A stretch of DNA of 64,000 bases from Rhytidiadelphus loreus (taxonomy: Eukaryota > Streptophyta > Bryopsida > Hypnales > Hylocomiaceae). The stretch is from the NCBI GenBank assembly GCA_947034895.1, contig OX344765.1, forward strand, positions 5,461,001 through 5,525,000, written 5' to 3'. This document shows positions 36,984 to 47,550 of this stretch, one piece after another. Position numbers and translations under genes: made by a program. The notes beneath the pieces are model-generated. The model saw only the letters and a list, made by a program, of their open reading frames with translations. It had not been told where the DNA came from and did no database searches. Numbering within the stretch: the stretch's first letter is position 1; each line of letters begins with the position of its first letter.

Positions 36984-36992
36984 TTATATATA
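36984..36992 (+). promoter_or_regulatory. Candidate TATA box of the fasciclin-like gene
   Basis: TATATATAA-like sequence (within GTATTATATATAATG) lies about 75-80 bp upstream of the fasciclin-like ATG. If used, transcription would start near 37015-37020 and give a short intronless leader. No other strong TATA element is as close to this start codon. Confidence 0.4.
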
Positions 36993-37066
36993 ATGCAGTC
37001 ATTGAAACTACATCAGTGTTTTCACCACATGCATGTTTTCGCCGTGATTACAGGCTTCCAACGAAA

Positions 37067-37867
37067 ATGAGGACCACCCACGCCTCCCAGCTCCTGGCCC
37101 TCCTCGTCGTCTCGACGCTCGCCATCACAAGCGCCCAGAATGTCACCTTGGTCCTCTCCAACTACCCCCAGTTCTCCACCTTCGCCCGTCTATTGGTCGA
37201 GACTGATGTCGTCTTGGAGGTTCAAACCCGAAGCTCCATTACCCTCCTCCTCCCCGACAACGGCGTCTTGGACCCCTACGTCGCCTCTCACCCCAGCTAC
37301 ACAACCCAAGAGGTCGCCGATGTGCTCCGCTACCACTGCCTCCTCCAGTACTTCGGCGGAGCAGAGCTCGCGACTCTCACCTCCGTCGGGTATACCGTCA
37401 CCACCTTGTACCAGACCACTGGACGCGCAAATGATCTCAACGGGTTCGTCAACCTCACAAAGACGGCCACTGGGACAGTCACAGTTGGGCCTTCGGCGCC
37501 CATGAGTCCTCCTCAAGCCAATATCATCACGAACATCACGCAGTACCCGTACAACTACAGCTTTGTGCAGATCAGCGCTGTGCTTGAGCCTCTTGGTCTC
37601 GTTGCTGCGCCTACTCCAGCACCTACTCCAGTGCCTTCATTGGAACCAATCTTGGCTCCCGTGGAATCACCATTGTCGCCCATAGAGTCACCGATAGAAT
37701 CTCCAGCTGAAACGCCAGTGAATGGTCCCGTGTCTAGTCCACCAGTGGCAGGGGGACCTGTGGCGGAAGGACCTGGAGTTAAAACGGCGTCGAGCACGGC
37801 GTACGCGGTCGGATTCAATGCTGGCGCTGTGTTTGCTTCGCTGGCCGTGGCGGTGATGCTTTTGTAG
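37067..37867 (+). CDS. Fasciclin-like arabinogalactan protein (single FAS1, GPI-anchored)
   Basis: This is an intronless frame of 266 residues. Residues 1-23 form a signal peptide ending ITSA before QNVTLV. Residues about 25-155 form one FAS1 domain, including LLLPDNGVLDPY and a following helix-rich block. Several N-glycosylation sequons are visible (NVT, NLT, NIT, NYS). Residues 181-238 are rich in Pro with Ala-Pro, Thr-Pro and Ser-Pro pairs, the glycomodules for O-linked arabinogalactan. The last 19 residues are hydrophobic after a small-residue cluster, a GPI-anchor signal. It should sit on the outer plasma membrane or in the wall matrix and act in adhesion or wall organisation. The frame is open up to an ATG at 36929, but 37067 is preferred because it starts a perfect signal peptide. 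Confidence 0.93.
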   Translation: MRTTHASQLLALLVVSTLAITSAQNVTLVLSNYPQFSTFARLLVETDVVLEVQTRSSITLLLPDNGVLDPYVASHPSYTTQEVADVLRYHCLLQYFGGAELATLTSVGYTVTTLYQTTGRANDLNGFVNLTKTATGTVTVGPSAPMSPPQANIITNITQYPYNYSFVQISAVLEPLGLVAAPTPAPTPVPSLEPILAPVESPLSPIESPIESPAETPVNGPVSSPPVAGGPVAEGPGVKTASSTAYAVGFNAGAVFASLAVAVMLL

Positions 37868-38246
37868 ATGATTTGGTTTTGTTTGTGAATGTAGCGTAAG
37901 TTAAGATGATTCATTGATTCTTTGGCCAGAAGGTCATGATTATGTATTGGTGGGGACGGGATGTTCCGTGCTGAGGTGATCAGCGTGGGACGTGATGTCC
38001 CAACTCGTGTTTGTGGACACGGGGTGTAGATTAATCAGGTGTTCAAGTATGGGCAGGTAGTGGAGCCGAGGCCATTGCCTTCTGTGCACATTCTTTCAAT
38101 TCTTAAATACATGATGATTTTATTCCATAAATTATCCACATATTCCTTGCGTTGCATCGATTATCTCTTGTGCAGTTCTAATTCTTTGCATTTGAGTCAT
38201 TGAAACTCAAGATGTAAAATGGCCAATCGCATGAAATGACTGTAAC

Positions 38247-38382
38247 GGATGTTTCGTTAAAATGGCAATATTCCACAAACTTGGCACTTTTAGGTTGAGA
38301 CCATGTGGTCTCAAATGTAAACCAATCCTAGAAAATGAATGGAAAGATGGTGGAAGAATACCGCCATTTTAACGAAGTATCC
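38247..38382. mobile_element. 136-bp MITE, TTCGTTAAAATGG family, copy 1
   Basis: The left end GGATGTTTCGTTAAAATGGC and the reverse complement of the right end (GGATACTTCGTTAAAATGGC) form inverted repeats of about 28 bp that continue with a TATTC block. An inner dyad GAGACCATGTGGTCTC lies near the middle. The same terminal core recurs in the element at 40198-40510. No matching target duplication is visible. Confidence 0.7.
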
Positions 38383-39890
38383 GTTCTTTGTACCAATCTC
38401 AGGCAACTCTTATTGAACCTCCAGTGTGAGAAATGTACTTCGAGGGTACAGGGTCCAAAGACAGTGTAGGACTATGTGCCCAGTTTGTATACTCTACTCA
38501 CGGGGGACTCAATATGAGCTGCCTTTGAATAGCATTGTTCGTGCCCACCACAAGTCTGAAAAACGAAATGGGCTAGCTACCAAGCCCTTGACACATAGAG
38601 ATCAGTTTACAGTACTTCGAAGCGGAATCTTCAGAAACTGGGCTGCACCGGTGCGCACCGTAGCGTACACCGTAGCGGTTACAATGTATTGCAACCCTGC
38701 AGTACGTAGCTGTATCTGTAATATATAGCAACCCTGCAGCAGCTTTGATATATTTACGTTCTACGCAAAACATCAGTTCTGCCGTGAAGGAAGACATCAG
38801 TCATCGTGCAAAGATTAGCAATTGATGCAATATATAGCGAAGAGGCTTGTACAGTAAATTTAGCGCGGAGACATCCACTGTCATTATTTTTTACTACGAG
38901 CAGACAATTAGAAGTTCAAAGCCAGCATCTGGTCGCGGACGGAGCCGAGTCGCTCCGTCAGAATTGCACGGACGTTCCTCTTGCTTGGCAGCCGGAGCAG
39001 CTGGCAGAACTCACTTTCTTAATTCAGTGTGTTCAGGTGCCATTCATTTTGTGCGTTTGAGATACTGAGCCACTGAGGGCTAAATATGAGTTATTAGCGC
39101 GGCTAAATCTGGATTGATTCGTTCGTCCTTTGGAAATCCTTTCATTATTAGACAACTGTAAGGCCGAAGAATCCTCGGCAAGCTTCCGATTCTTTCGATG
39201 GCGTCCGTCAAGTAGCGTCCGGTGAGGTCCAGGCCCCATCCAGCTAGCTACTGGAGGTCCAGAAGAAGCCCAATGGAGTGTGGCTCGTAGTGGAGGCAAC
39301 GAGAGGCTTGCCTTGGAGAGCCTGCTTTGATGCCGTGCTGCTGGGGCTTGGCACCAGTGGGCTTCAGTCACTAGGAATGGACTTGATAAAATTCACCCTG
39401 ATGGATTTTACTTGAATTCAGGGGGGGTATTTTAAGTCACCGAATATCCACTAACCTTCCATGGGGAAATTGCTCTTCACTTCAGGAATTATTTTTTTAG
39501 AGTATTTCACTGAAAAGCGATGGATTTATTTTAGAATGGAATATTTGGCAAGATATTCTTTCTTTTCAGTAGATGGAATTGCAAAATTGCTACCAAATCT
39601 TAGGACAAGATCACTCTATTTTAAATGAATGTGCACTTTTGGGGATGAATAAATGGATTTTCATCCATATATTATAGGTTTCATTCATTTTCATGGATGT
39701 GAATAGCTTTGGCAGTTCGATGAAGATTGCTTTCTGCATTGTTTGGGATAAATGAAAAATAAAAATTGGTTTACTTCATCTAAAGTTAATCAAGTTATTG
39801 ACTCATTGTTGCTGTATCTTGACCATTGCTAATTGAAATTGGCAACTTGGCAAAAAGTTATTGGCATTTTTCATTTTGCTTAAGGCAAAG

Positions 39891-40043
39891 CACTACAAGA
39901 AAATGGGGGTATAAATGACTTGTCCACAATGACTGCACTGACAACAAAGACTTCAAAGTGACTGCAAAATGACTAATTTGCAGTCATTGTTGTTAGTGCA
40001 GTCATTGTGGACAAGTCATTTATACCCCCATTTTCTTGTAGTG
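39891..40043. mobile_element. 153-bp CACTA-type hairpin MITE
   Basis: The left end is CACTACAAGAAAATGGGGGT and the right end is its near-perfect inverse. The arms run about 58 bp, so the whole element folds into one long hairpin around a short loop. The trinucleotide AAG lies on both sides (39888-39890 and 40044-40046). CACTA termini with a 3-bp duplication define the En/Spm superfamily. Internal GACTGCA/GTGCAGTC motifs repeat. It has no coding capacity; transposition would depend on a transposase encoded elsewhere. Confidence 0.88.
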
Positions 40044-40197
40044 AAGGGAAGTCGATTTCCATATGATATTGTGTGATTCTAACACCAAAAATTGTAACAT
40101 ATATGTACATAGAGGTCTAACATCTAGGACAGGCATGGATTTACAATTCATGACATGTATTCTGAAAGGTGACAAAGGGATGGAATACCCATGATGG

Positions 40198-40510
40198 GCA
40201 ATTTCGTTAGAATGGCAGTATTCCATGTGCCATTTTCAAACTACCTAGTCTGAACTATAAAAGTAACATCTAGTACAAGTGTAGATTTTAGAAATCTTTG
40301 GTTTATATAGATTTCAAACATCTAAGACATACATAGATTTTAGATTGGAGGGTTTGGATTTTTAAATTGACATCTAGGATATGAGTAGATTTCAAAAATC
40401 TATAAAAGTATAGATTTCAAACATCTAGGACAGTTGTACATTTCAGACCACCCAATCTGAATTGTGAAAACTGCCAAAATAGCGGAATGGCACCATTTTA
40501 ACGAAATTGC
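40198..40510. mobile_element. 313-bp Mutator-like MITE, TTCGTTA family, copy 2
   Basis: The ends GCAATTTCGTTAGAATGGCA and (reverse complement of the right) GCAATTTCGTTAAAATGGTG are inverted repeats. A 9-bp direct repeat CCATGATGG flanks the element (40189-40197 and 40511-40519), the length expected for Mutator-like elements. The interior has several degenerate copies of AACATCTAGGACA followed by ATAGATTTCA. A related AACATCTAGGACA copy also occurs just outside the left end, so the insertion site may itself be repetitive. Confidence 0.8.
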
Positions 40511-41276
40511 CCATGATGGTAAAAACATAAAAAGAAAGCATAGACGGCTTCCTAGCATTCTTTACTAAAATAATTCAAAAATTTCCAACCCCAGTCGGGA
40601 TCCAAGGTTAATTTGCAAGCCAATCAACACTTTGTTTCTAAATAAAAAATATAGTATTTTGATTAATTTATTACCTACTTAGAGGCTTGCTTGTAACAAA
40701 GGCAAAGGGCCCTCAAACAAGGGGTTAAGAATGTTACTTATGTTATACAACTCATATTTAGATTTTTTTTAATTCCAAATTTGAATCCATTGATTTCAAA
40801 TTACTTCAAGAGTGTTTCACATGTTAACCATTTGGTGATCAATCTAACTAAAACAAAGGTGGTGAATGTGTCGTACAACAGTAGGTAGGTGGATGAAGCT
40901 CAGTGTGTGTGTTTGTCTCTCTGGCATATAATCTTTTTCATTTTTTCCATTTTTATTAATTTGTTAATTTTTTATTTGAAAAAAAGGATGAAAGTTCATT
41001 GCGTCTCTCACTCATTCATCCTATTAGGGAGGTAGCATCACCTAGAAAACTAGTATCACTACAAAAGATTATTTTTTGCAGAAATTGGTTCAATACAATA
41101 ATATTGTAATATATACTAATTCAAAGTAGTGTGACTTTGGTGAATTAATAACAAGCACTATTAGTACAAATCCTTGCACTTCTTAGAGTTGAAGTGGTGA
41201 TTTACACGGGAATTTACACCAAGACAAGAGCAAGAGAATTAAAGACCATTGCATTTGTTTAATTATTAGAGTTTGA

Positions 41277-41325
41277 GGAGGTGAGGGGTGGGGTGAGGGG
41301 TGAGGAGGTGAGGAGGTGAGGGTTT
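41277..41325 (+). repeat. G-rich GGTGAGG tandem
   Basis: Degenerate GGTGAGG/GGGGTGAGG units make a plus-strand tract of about 50 bp with many GG and GGGG runs in AT-rich DNA. It could form a two- or three-tetrad G-quadruplex. No gene link is seen. Confidence 0.6.
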
Positions 41326-41488
41326 TTTACAAAGTTCAAGGCAAGGTGCATGAAAACATATTGCAACATCACTCTAATTGTTAAATCTTGAAGGAGATAT
41401 CTAGTAGTACTAGGGTTAAGATTGCTTAATTGTACTAGTACTCATACTCATGCTTTGTTTGCTTTGATTATGCAAAGCAAGATCCTAT

Positions 41489-41663
41489 CACTAAAAGAAA
41501 ACTATGTTGATGTCAACAAAACGAATCTGATATTTTTCAGCGATTTTTGTTTTCCAATGTAAAATTCTGCGTTTTCCAACACAGAATTTTGCGTTGGAAA
41601 ACAGAAATCGCAGGAAAAATGTCAGATTGGTTTTGTTGACATCAACATAGTTTTCTTCTAGTG
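41489..41663. mobile_element. 175-bp CACTA-like hairpin MITE
   Basis: The left end CACTAAAAGAAAACTATGTT and the right end (reverse complement CACTAGAAGAAAACTATGTT) form inverted arms that extend through most of the element, including GTTGATGTCAACAAAAC and a GTTTTCCAA/TTGGAAAAC block. The flanks (TAT left, GCA right) do not match, so no target duplication remains. It is probably an older relative of the CACTA MITE at 39891. Confidence 0.75.
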
Positions 41664-43119
41664 GCAAAAATGTATTGATATTGCTGATGGTTAGGAACCA
41701 TTTACTTCTTATCAAATTGCTCCCAATCTCTTATTGGAGTTCACAACAAACCTATCCACATGAATGCCTAAAATATGAGTATAAATGGTGAATCAAGGTT
41801 TGATAAACTATTTTAGTAGAAAAAGGCACTAAGGGATGTCAAAGCTATATACCAAAGTAATTTTTCAACTTTGGTTTTCTCCACCTAAATCATCAAGAAT
41901 AGAAAAATTCTAGGGTCTTTTTCAAAATTTAAGAAGAGTGGCTACATTTTGAGAATCTCTGGAATTTGAAATCTCTTATTCAGTTACTCTTTCCTTGTTC
42001 CTCTAGTTTTTTGCACTTGATGAAAGGAGCATCAAAGTTCCTAAGTTACTGTTTTTTTCTCTTGACATGCCTTGTATGATAAGATCCATGGAAGTACCTA
42101 AAACTAACTTAAACCCTACACTAATCTTGAAAATATCTAGATACAAGTAGTCGAAACTATTTTAAATGCATACATGAATGCAAAAATGATTTAGGCTACA
42201 TCTTGAAGTTGAGTTTCAAAAATTCATAATATATTTACACAAATTAAAAAACTTACAATTAAAAAAAAAACATCATCCTTTTCAATTGTCCAATGAGATA
42301 AAAATAATTTCATGTGTTTATTTGACATTGAAGTATACCGAATTGCTTAAGTCGATGATATTAGGCACATCCACCTTAACCAATCTTCAACCTACTTCTT
42401 CAAATTCCCAATTCTAATGCTCACTCTTGAGCAACAATCAATAAAAAAAGAGGTTGGTGAACAAAAGTCAAGTTAAAGAGCCCCAACTCTATCCTCACAA
42501 CTACAACTTCGGCATAATCCAGGCCTTCTTCTAATCCCAATTCCAAATAGTTGAACTCAAGTACAACATATCATGATGGGTCATGTACATGGAACCTTGA
42601 TAGATGTGAATTGATTCACTTCACATCAATGCAAACAAATTTTAACTAGAACAATCAATGTGAAACACTCACAACTCCATTCCAATTCACACTTGAGTAT
42701 CCACATTTCAATCTTCGCTTCTCTACATGCTCTACTTTCAATTCCATTGCTGAGCAATTGCAACGTGGCTACATACAAGCTCTACCACGGGGACCAAGAT
42801 GAAGTGCAGATCCTTACTTTTTGTACTGGTAATGGCGCTATTTGCACAGGTAGGTGGAGCTCTCAAGACTGGCAAGAAGCTTCTAGTCAGCACAACATTG
42901 TGGGTTGGTTGAGCTCTTTTGGACTAGTCTCGGAGTTGCAAAACGCTTGGGAATAAAGCAAGTGCTAGAAGGTTCTAATCCCGTGACATTAAACTCAATT
43001 GCAAGAGATGTTTGTAGTATTGTGTTATGCAAAAAATAGTTGAAATTACCATTGTAGTGTATTCAACTCTTTTTTGCATAAGTTTTAGAGCATGCTTTGA
43101 AATAATAGAAGGGTTTGCA

Positions 43120-44400
43120 AGGTTTTGTTCTTGTTGTTTTGAAGCAATAGGGACTGACAATTGTGGACATCCTCACTATTGGGACAATGGCAAGTGATGT
43201 TTGGACTCTTTTGCATGTGTTTCATGAGACGTGGGGTTATGTGGTGGCCGGTTTCAACTTTGTTTTGTGCATAGCTTTCAATGAGCATGCATTGATCTAT
43301 GGGACGGTTTGGAAGTTCTTGTTTTTGATGTTGAGAAGCTATAGGTAGTGTCATTTGTGTATCTGTAATTGTTTTAACTATGGATTGGTTAGTAAGCTTT
43401 TGTTTTTGTTGTTGAGAAGCAACAAGTTAAGAAAAGGAGGCATTTATGTGCTTGTAAGTAGATAAACTTGCCTATTACTAAGGAAATTTTCTACCTATGT
43501 ATAATTATGTGGAAGTTGCTTGGTAGCTTAGTCATTTTTTCAAAGATTGAAAAGGTGGACAAAAGTCATTTGTAAGTAGAATCAAGCTATTCTAGCAAGA
43601 AATGAATTTTTTGTGATTTTTCATCGTTGGTTGAGTTCAAATTGGTAAAGCTTGGGTAGATCCATGCTTAACCATAGAACCACACATTGGTGCGTTCTTT
43701 CCAAAAGCACAATGTCTTTATGCAAAAGGATTGTTAAAAATGAGGTAATGAAAATATCTTGTAGGTGGCTCTAGTGGATGGATGACGGAATTACTCGCAG
43801 AATTAGGTATGCTTACATTAGTAGATAAGTTTGCATGTTTTTGTTTTTGTTGTTGAAAAGTTGTAGGAAGTGGCTTGTTCTCTACTTGCCATTGGGATGA
43901 TTATAAGAGTCAATTCAATTGCACTACTTTGCTTGACCCAATGGTTCCAACTCTTGTTTTATGCATTACATTAATTTAGAGTATGCATTGAAATATTGAA
44001 CCCACTTGCAAGATTTTGTCCTTATTCTTGTTGTTGTTGACTTGTTGGAGAGTTGTTGGAAGTGGAAATTCTTTGCTTGTCACTAGGATAATTGCAACAA
44101 ACACCTTAACACCCCCCAAACTTTTGGTGGATTAATCTAATGCATTGGTTTGCAAGATTTGTCTTGTTGAGAAGCTTAATGAAATGGAAGTTATACATTT
44201 AGTTGTCATTGGAAGAATGCTATAGCCACTTGCACTTGCACTTACACTTACATTTTTGGCACATTAATCTAATGGAATTGTCTCAAAAGAATGAAAGCTT
44301 TAAGTTGTTGACACAATATATTTATTTTGAGAAGTTATAGGAAGTGGCAATTCTTTTCTTGTCATTAGGGTAATTGTGAGATGCACTAACATCACCAAGT
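43120..44400 (+). repeat. Seven or so degenerate copies of a ~50-bp repeat
   Basis: A core resembling TTGAGAAGTTATAGGAAGTG followed by GGCA, TTCTT, CTTGTCATTAGGGTAATTG recurs near 43130, 43335, 43410, 43850, 44045, 44165 and 44325. It is usually preceded by TTGTTTTTGTTGTT. Spacing is irregular (about 75-440 bp), so this is an old, diverged dispersed array and not a satellite. No long reading frame runs across it. Confidence 0.55.
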
Positions 44401-47400
44401 GTGTCTTGGTATTGGGATAGTTTTCCATAAAACTAAGCCACATAAAACTCTACGCTATCTGTAGGAAAATGATTAGGATAGTTCACACATACCCATGTCT
44501 TTGACTTAGACAGACTTACCACTGTGGTACATGACTTAGATGACCAATGAATAACAAATGACACTATCTCCATTACTTATCCATTGTGTGTCATCGAGAA
44601 TGAATATAAAAGAATGTGTAATGAATCATATAGGTGTTGTAGGTGAGGTGGAAGCTACTAGGGGAGAAAAAAAAGCAAAGGAGCAACATGTTAGGTAGAG
44701 GCATGTAAGAAAGATGTAGCTGAAGGAGGAAACTATAGCTGAAGCTTTGTGATGTGAAGAAAAGTTGACACCTAATGATGAAGCTCCAATGTTCCTTCTA
44801 TGTATTCCAAGTTTTGGAGGATATATGAAAACTTAGGCTCTATCTTCAAGTAACATTGGAAAAATTGTCATACGTGGCTTGTAGGTGGTGGTGGTATCTG
44901 TGCATTTGTATTTGGTAGTGGTGAAGGTGGTGGTGGTGATGGTGTCTAAAGACTTGTAGGTAGTGTTGTATTGTCCATGTTAGATGTGTTGTTTTCTTCA
45001 ATGTTTGAGTCAAGTATGTCTTCAAGTTCGTTCGCAAACACGTAATACTTTTAAAAATAAATATATGAATTTTTTTTACTCTAAACACCTTCCCTCTTTT
45101 CAACCGCATTTTTTAGCAATTCATTTGTGGAAACTAAAAATGGGTCCTAAGTTTTCCATGATTAAAGATTTTTCATTCCTATTTTGGTATTCTATATTCT
45201 ACATTCTACATCTTGAGTTCAAGGTAATGTTCTCTAGTTTTGTTCTTTGATGTTGAATTGGAAAAATGATAGCCAAGACTACACAATATATTTTAATTGA
45301 GTATAGGTTTCAAATAGAAAATCACCATCTTTATAGATTCCTTACTAATGACATATTTTATGCATTTGAAAATTTTGAAAAATCCCTTTTTTTGAATTCA
45401 AATTTTTATGATGAATTATCTATTTATTTTTTTGAAATTTGGCACTCTTTTAGTAGTATGATCAAAAGATGCGTCTTTTTCTCTACACCTCCAGGTCTCT
45501 CTTGACTACCAATCAGTACGGTTGGATTATGTGAATCTCTTCTTAAGAGAAAGCTTGAGCGGTTTGAAGTTGAAATGGTCTGGATTTCACTAAGTTTGCT
45601 TTGGGCACTCAGGGGTTAATGTAGTAATATATGCATCATGCATGAAATATAATTCTTCTACTCATATTTTAGTACATACTTTTTATTCCAAAAATAAAAC
45701 ACAAGACCATATATATAGTCCTTATCACACTTTCAAGGGTTAAAAGAATACTATCATTTTTTTAGAGTTATCTTATATAAGTTTTGAAATGTTGTCCTTA
45801 TTTTAACTCTTTTTTTTATTGGCATTTCAATTATGCCTTTGCATTTTTGAGTCATTGGAAAGGTCAAAAGTATTTTTGCACTTCAAATGTTGCTAAAATA
45901 ATATTTGAAACCCCATTTTGTACCTTTCCAAGGTTGTAAGGTCATAATCAAAACCTCAATTTAGAAAGAAGGCAATACACTGTGAATGTCTCTATACTTA
46001 AACTTTGAAAATTGTTAAAAGATAAAGTGAGGTAGAATTGCCTAAGAGTGACAAGCCCACTATGGAACATACATTGTTGAGGTATCAATTCAATGGATCT
46101 ACCTATCTTACTTCTTTTTCTTATGTAATGAACTCAAGAATACAATTTTTGCACATTGCCTTCTTCTAGTCATCATGTTGGTTTTTTAGGGCCCTATTGA
46201 TGATTTTAATACTTGAAACTTGAAAGTTGCTTCTCCTTTTAGTGAATCCCATTTGTTCTCTTCTACTTTAATAGTTGTGAAGATTGAGTGCATGGTATTG
46301 ATATTTTCTTCACAATATTGTTGTCATGTTGTTTTAAATTTGTTCCAACCTTTTTAACATGTCCTTGGAATGGTGCATGAGTTTGTTTAATGGTTATGCC
46401 ATTAATTTTTAGAGGATAACAAACTAGGGTTGAAGAGAAGTACAAACAAGCCACCTTTTCTTATTGTCTACAATAAAATGCATTTTTATTTTTGTCTAAA
46501 AATATACAAATTACAAATAATCCAAAAAAACATATACCAAACAAATATTAAAACATTTCAAATAAACTTTTCTAGACAAGGCCCTTTGAATTGTAGCCAA
46601 TATCTCATTCTAAATACGTCTATATTCTCAATGACTCACAAACTAAACAATTGAATAAAAACTTGATAGTAGATTCAATGTATTTTTGGAGGGCAATTTA
46701 TTGTTCAAAAGCTATAGAAACTTTTTTGGAGGGAATGTTTGATGATAGATTCTCCTATTTCCAAAGGATGAAATTGTTCAATGGCTACAAAATCTAAGTT
46801 GGCTTGAATGTTGGAGGGTCATTTAGAACCGTTCATGTAGACTCACCTGTAATGGACTTGAGGTGGTCTTCAAATGGACCTTATACTATCATTGAATGGA
46901 TCAATTAAAAAATATTATTTATTGTAAGAGACAATCATTTGCTTTGCTTCCCCCATTTCTCTCTAAAAGCTGTAAGTGAACGATTTACGGAAGACCTATG
47001 GTTAGAAATAGGGACCTATGACTCATCTTGTTTGAAAATTCCTAAGTAATTCAAAAATGCTTCAAAAAATACAAAACGACTTGGATTACAATCAGAATCT
47101 ATTTTTCTTTGTCTGAACGACATGAAAAAGGCGAACAAGCCCTTAGATGCACGCTTTAAGAGCCTCCTACCTTAAGTGTCCATACAATGGGCTTGAACTC
47201 ACTGGGGACGATGCTCTGTCGTGGTTGTGTGGTTTTGTCTACGGTTTCACTTTGTAGTTTGTACTATAAATAGACCCCCTGTTTGTGACTTACGAAAATA
47301 AATAGAACCGTGCCACAATGGAATCGGACTAGATATACTTCAACTTTATATCACATTAAATCAAGAGATCCATATATGCTTTAAAACTAAGTATACCATT

Positions 47401-47550
47401 TCAGTTAATATACAAGTCTGTGCACTCAATCCCAGGTAGTCTACATCCAGCACTCCCTTCCTACGACTCATTGCAACATGAATTGACTGAAGTATTACAC
47501 TCCCTGGCAACTAGTGTGAGTTCAGCAAATCAGTGGAACAGGGTCTTGCT

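Larger units (their letters stand above)
37868..47550. other. Long gene-poor region rich in MITEs and degenerate repeats
   Basis: Four MITE-like elements lie within 38.2-41.7 kb. A G-rich tract sits near 41.28-41.33 kb, and a family of degenerate repeats spans 43.1-44.4 kb. A GGT-type trinucleotide tract is at about 44885-44945. Short open frames are scattered and show no recognisable protein family. A CACTACAAAAGA motif at about 41057 could be the end of another CACTA element, but no partner was found. The rest is AT-rich. Confidence 0.5.

Noticed and set aside
36929..37066. Longer N-terminus for the fasciclin-like protein
   Set aside because: The upstream in-frame ATG would place 46 residues before a perfect signal peptide, and a TATA-like box lies downstream of that ATG.
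38640..38745. GCACCGTAGCG repeats and duplicated GCAACCCTGCAG as a regulatory array
   Set aside because: Only two imperfect copies of each are present and no gene is associated, so chance local duplication is sufficient.
41057..41068. CACTACAAAAGA motif as the end of another CACTA element
   Set aside because: No matching inverted end or target duplication was found downstream in the window, and the 12-bp motif alone is too short.
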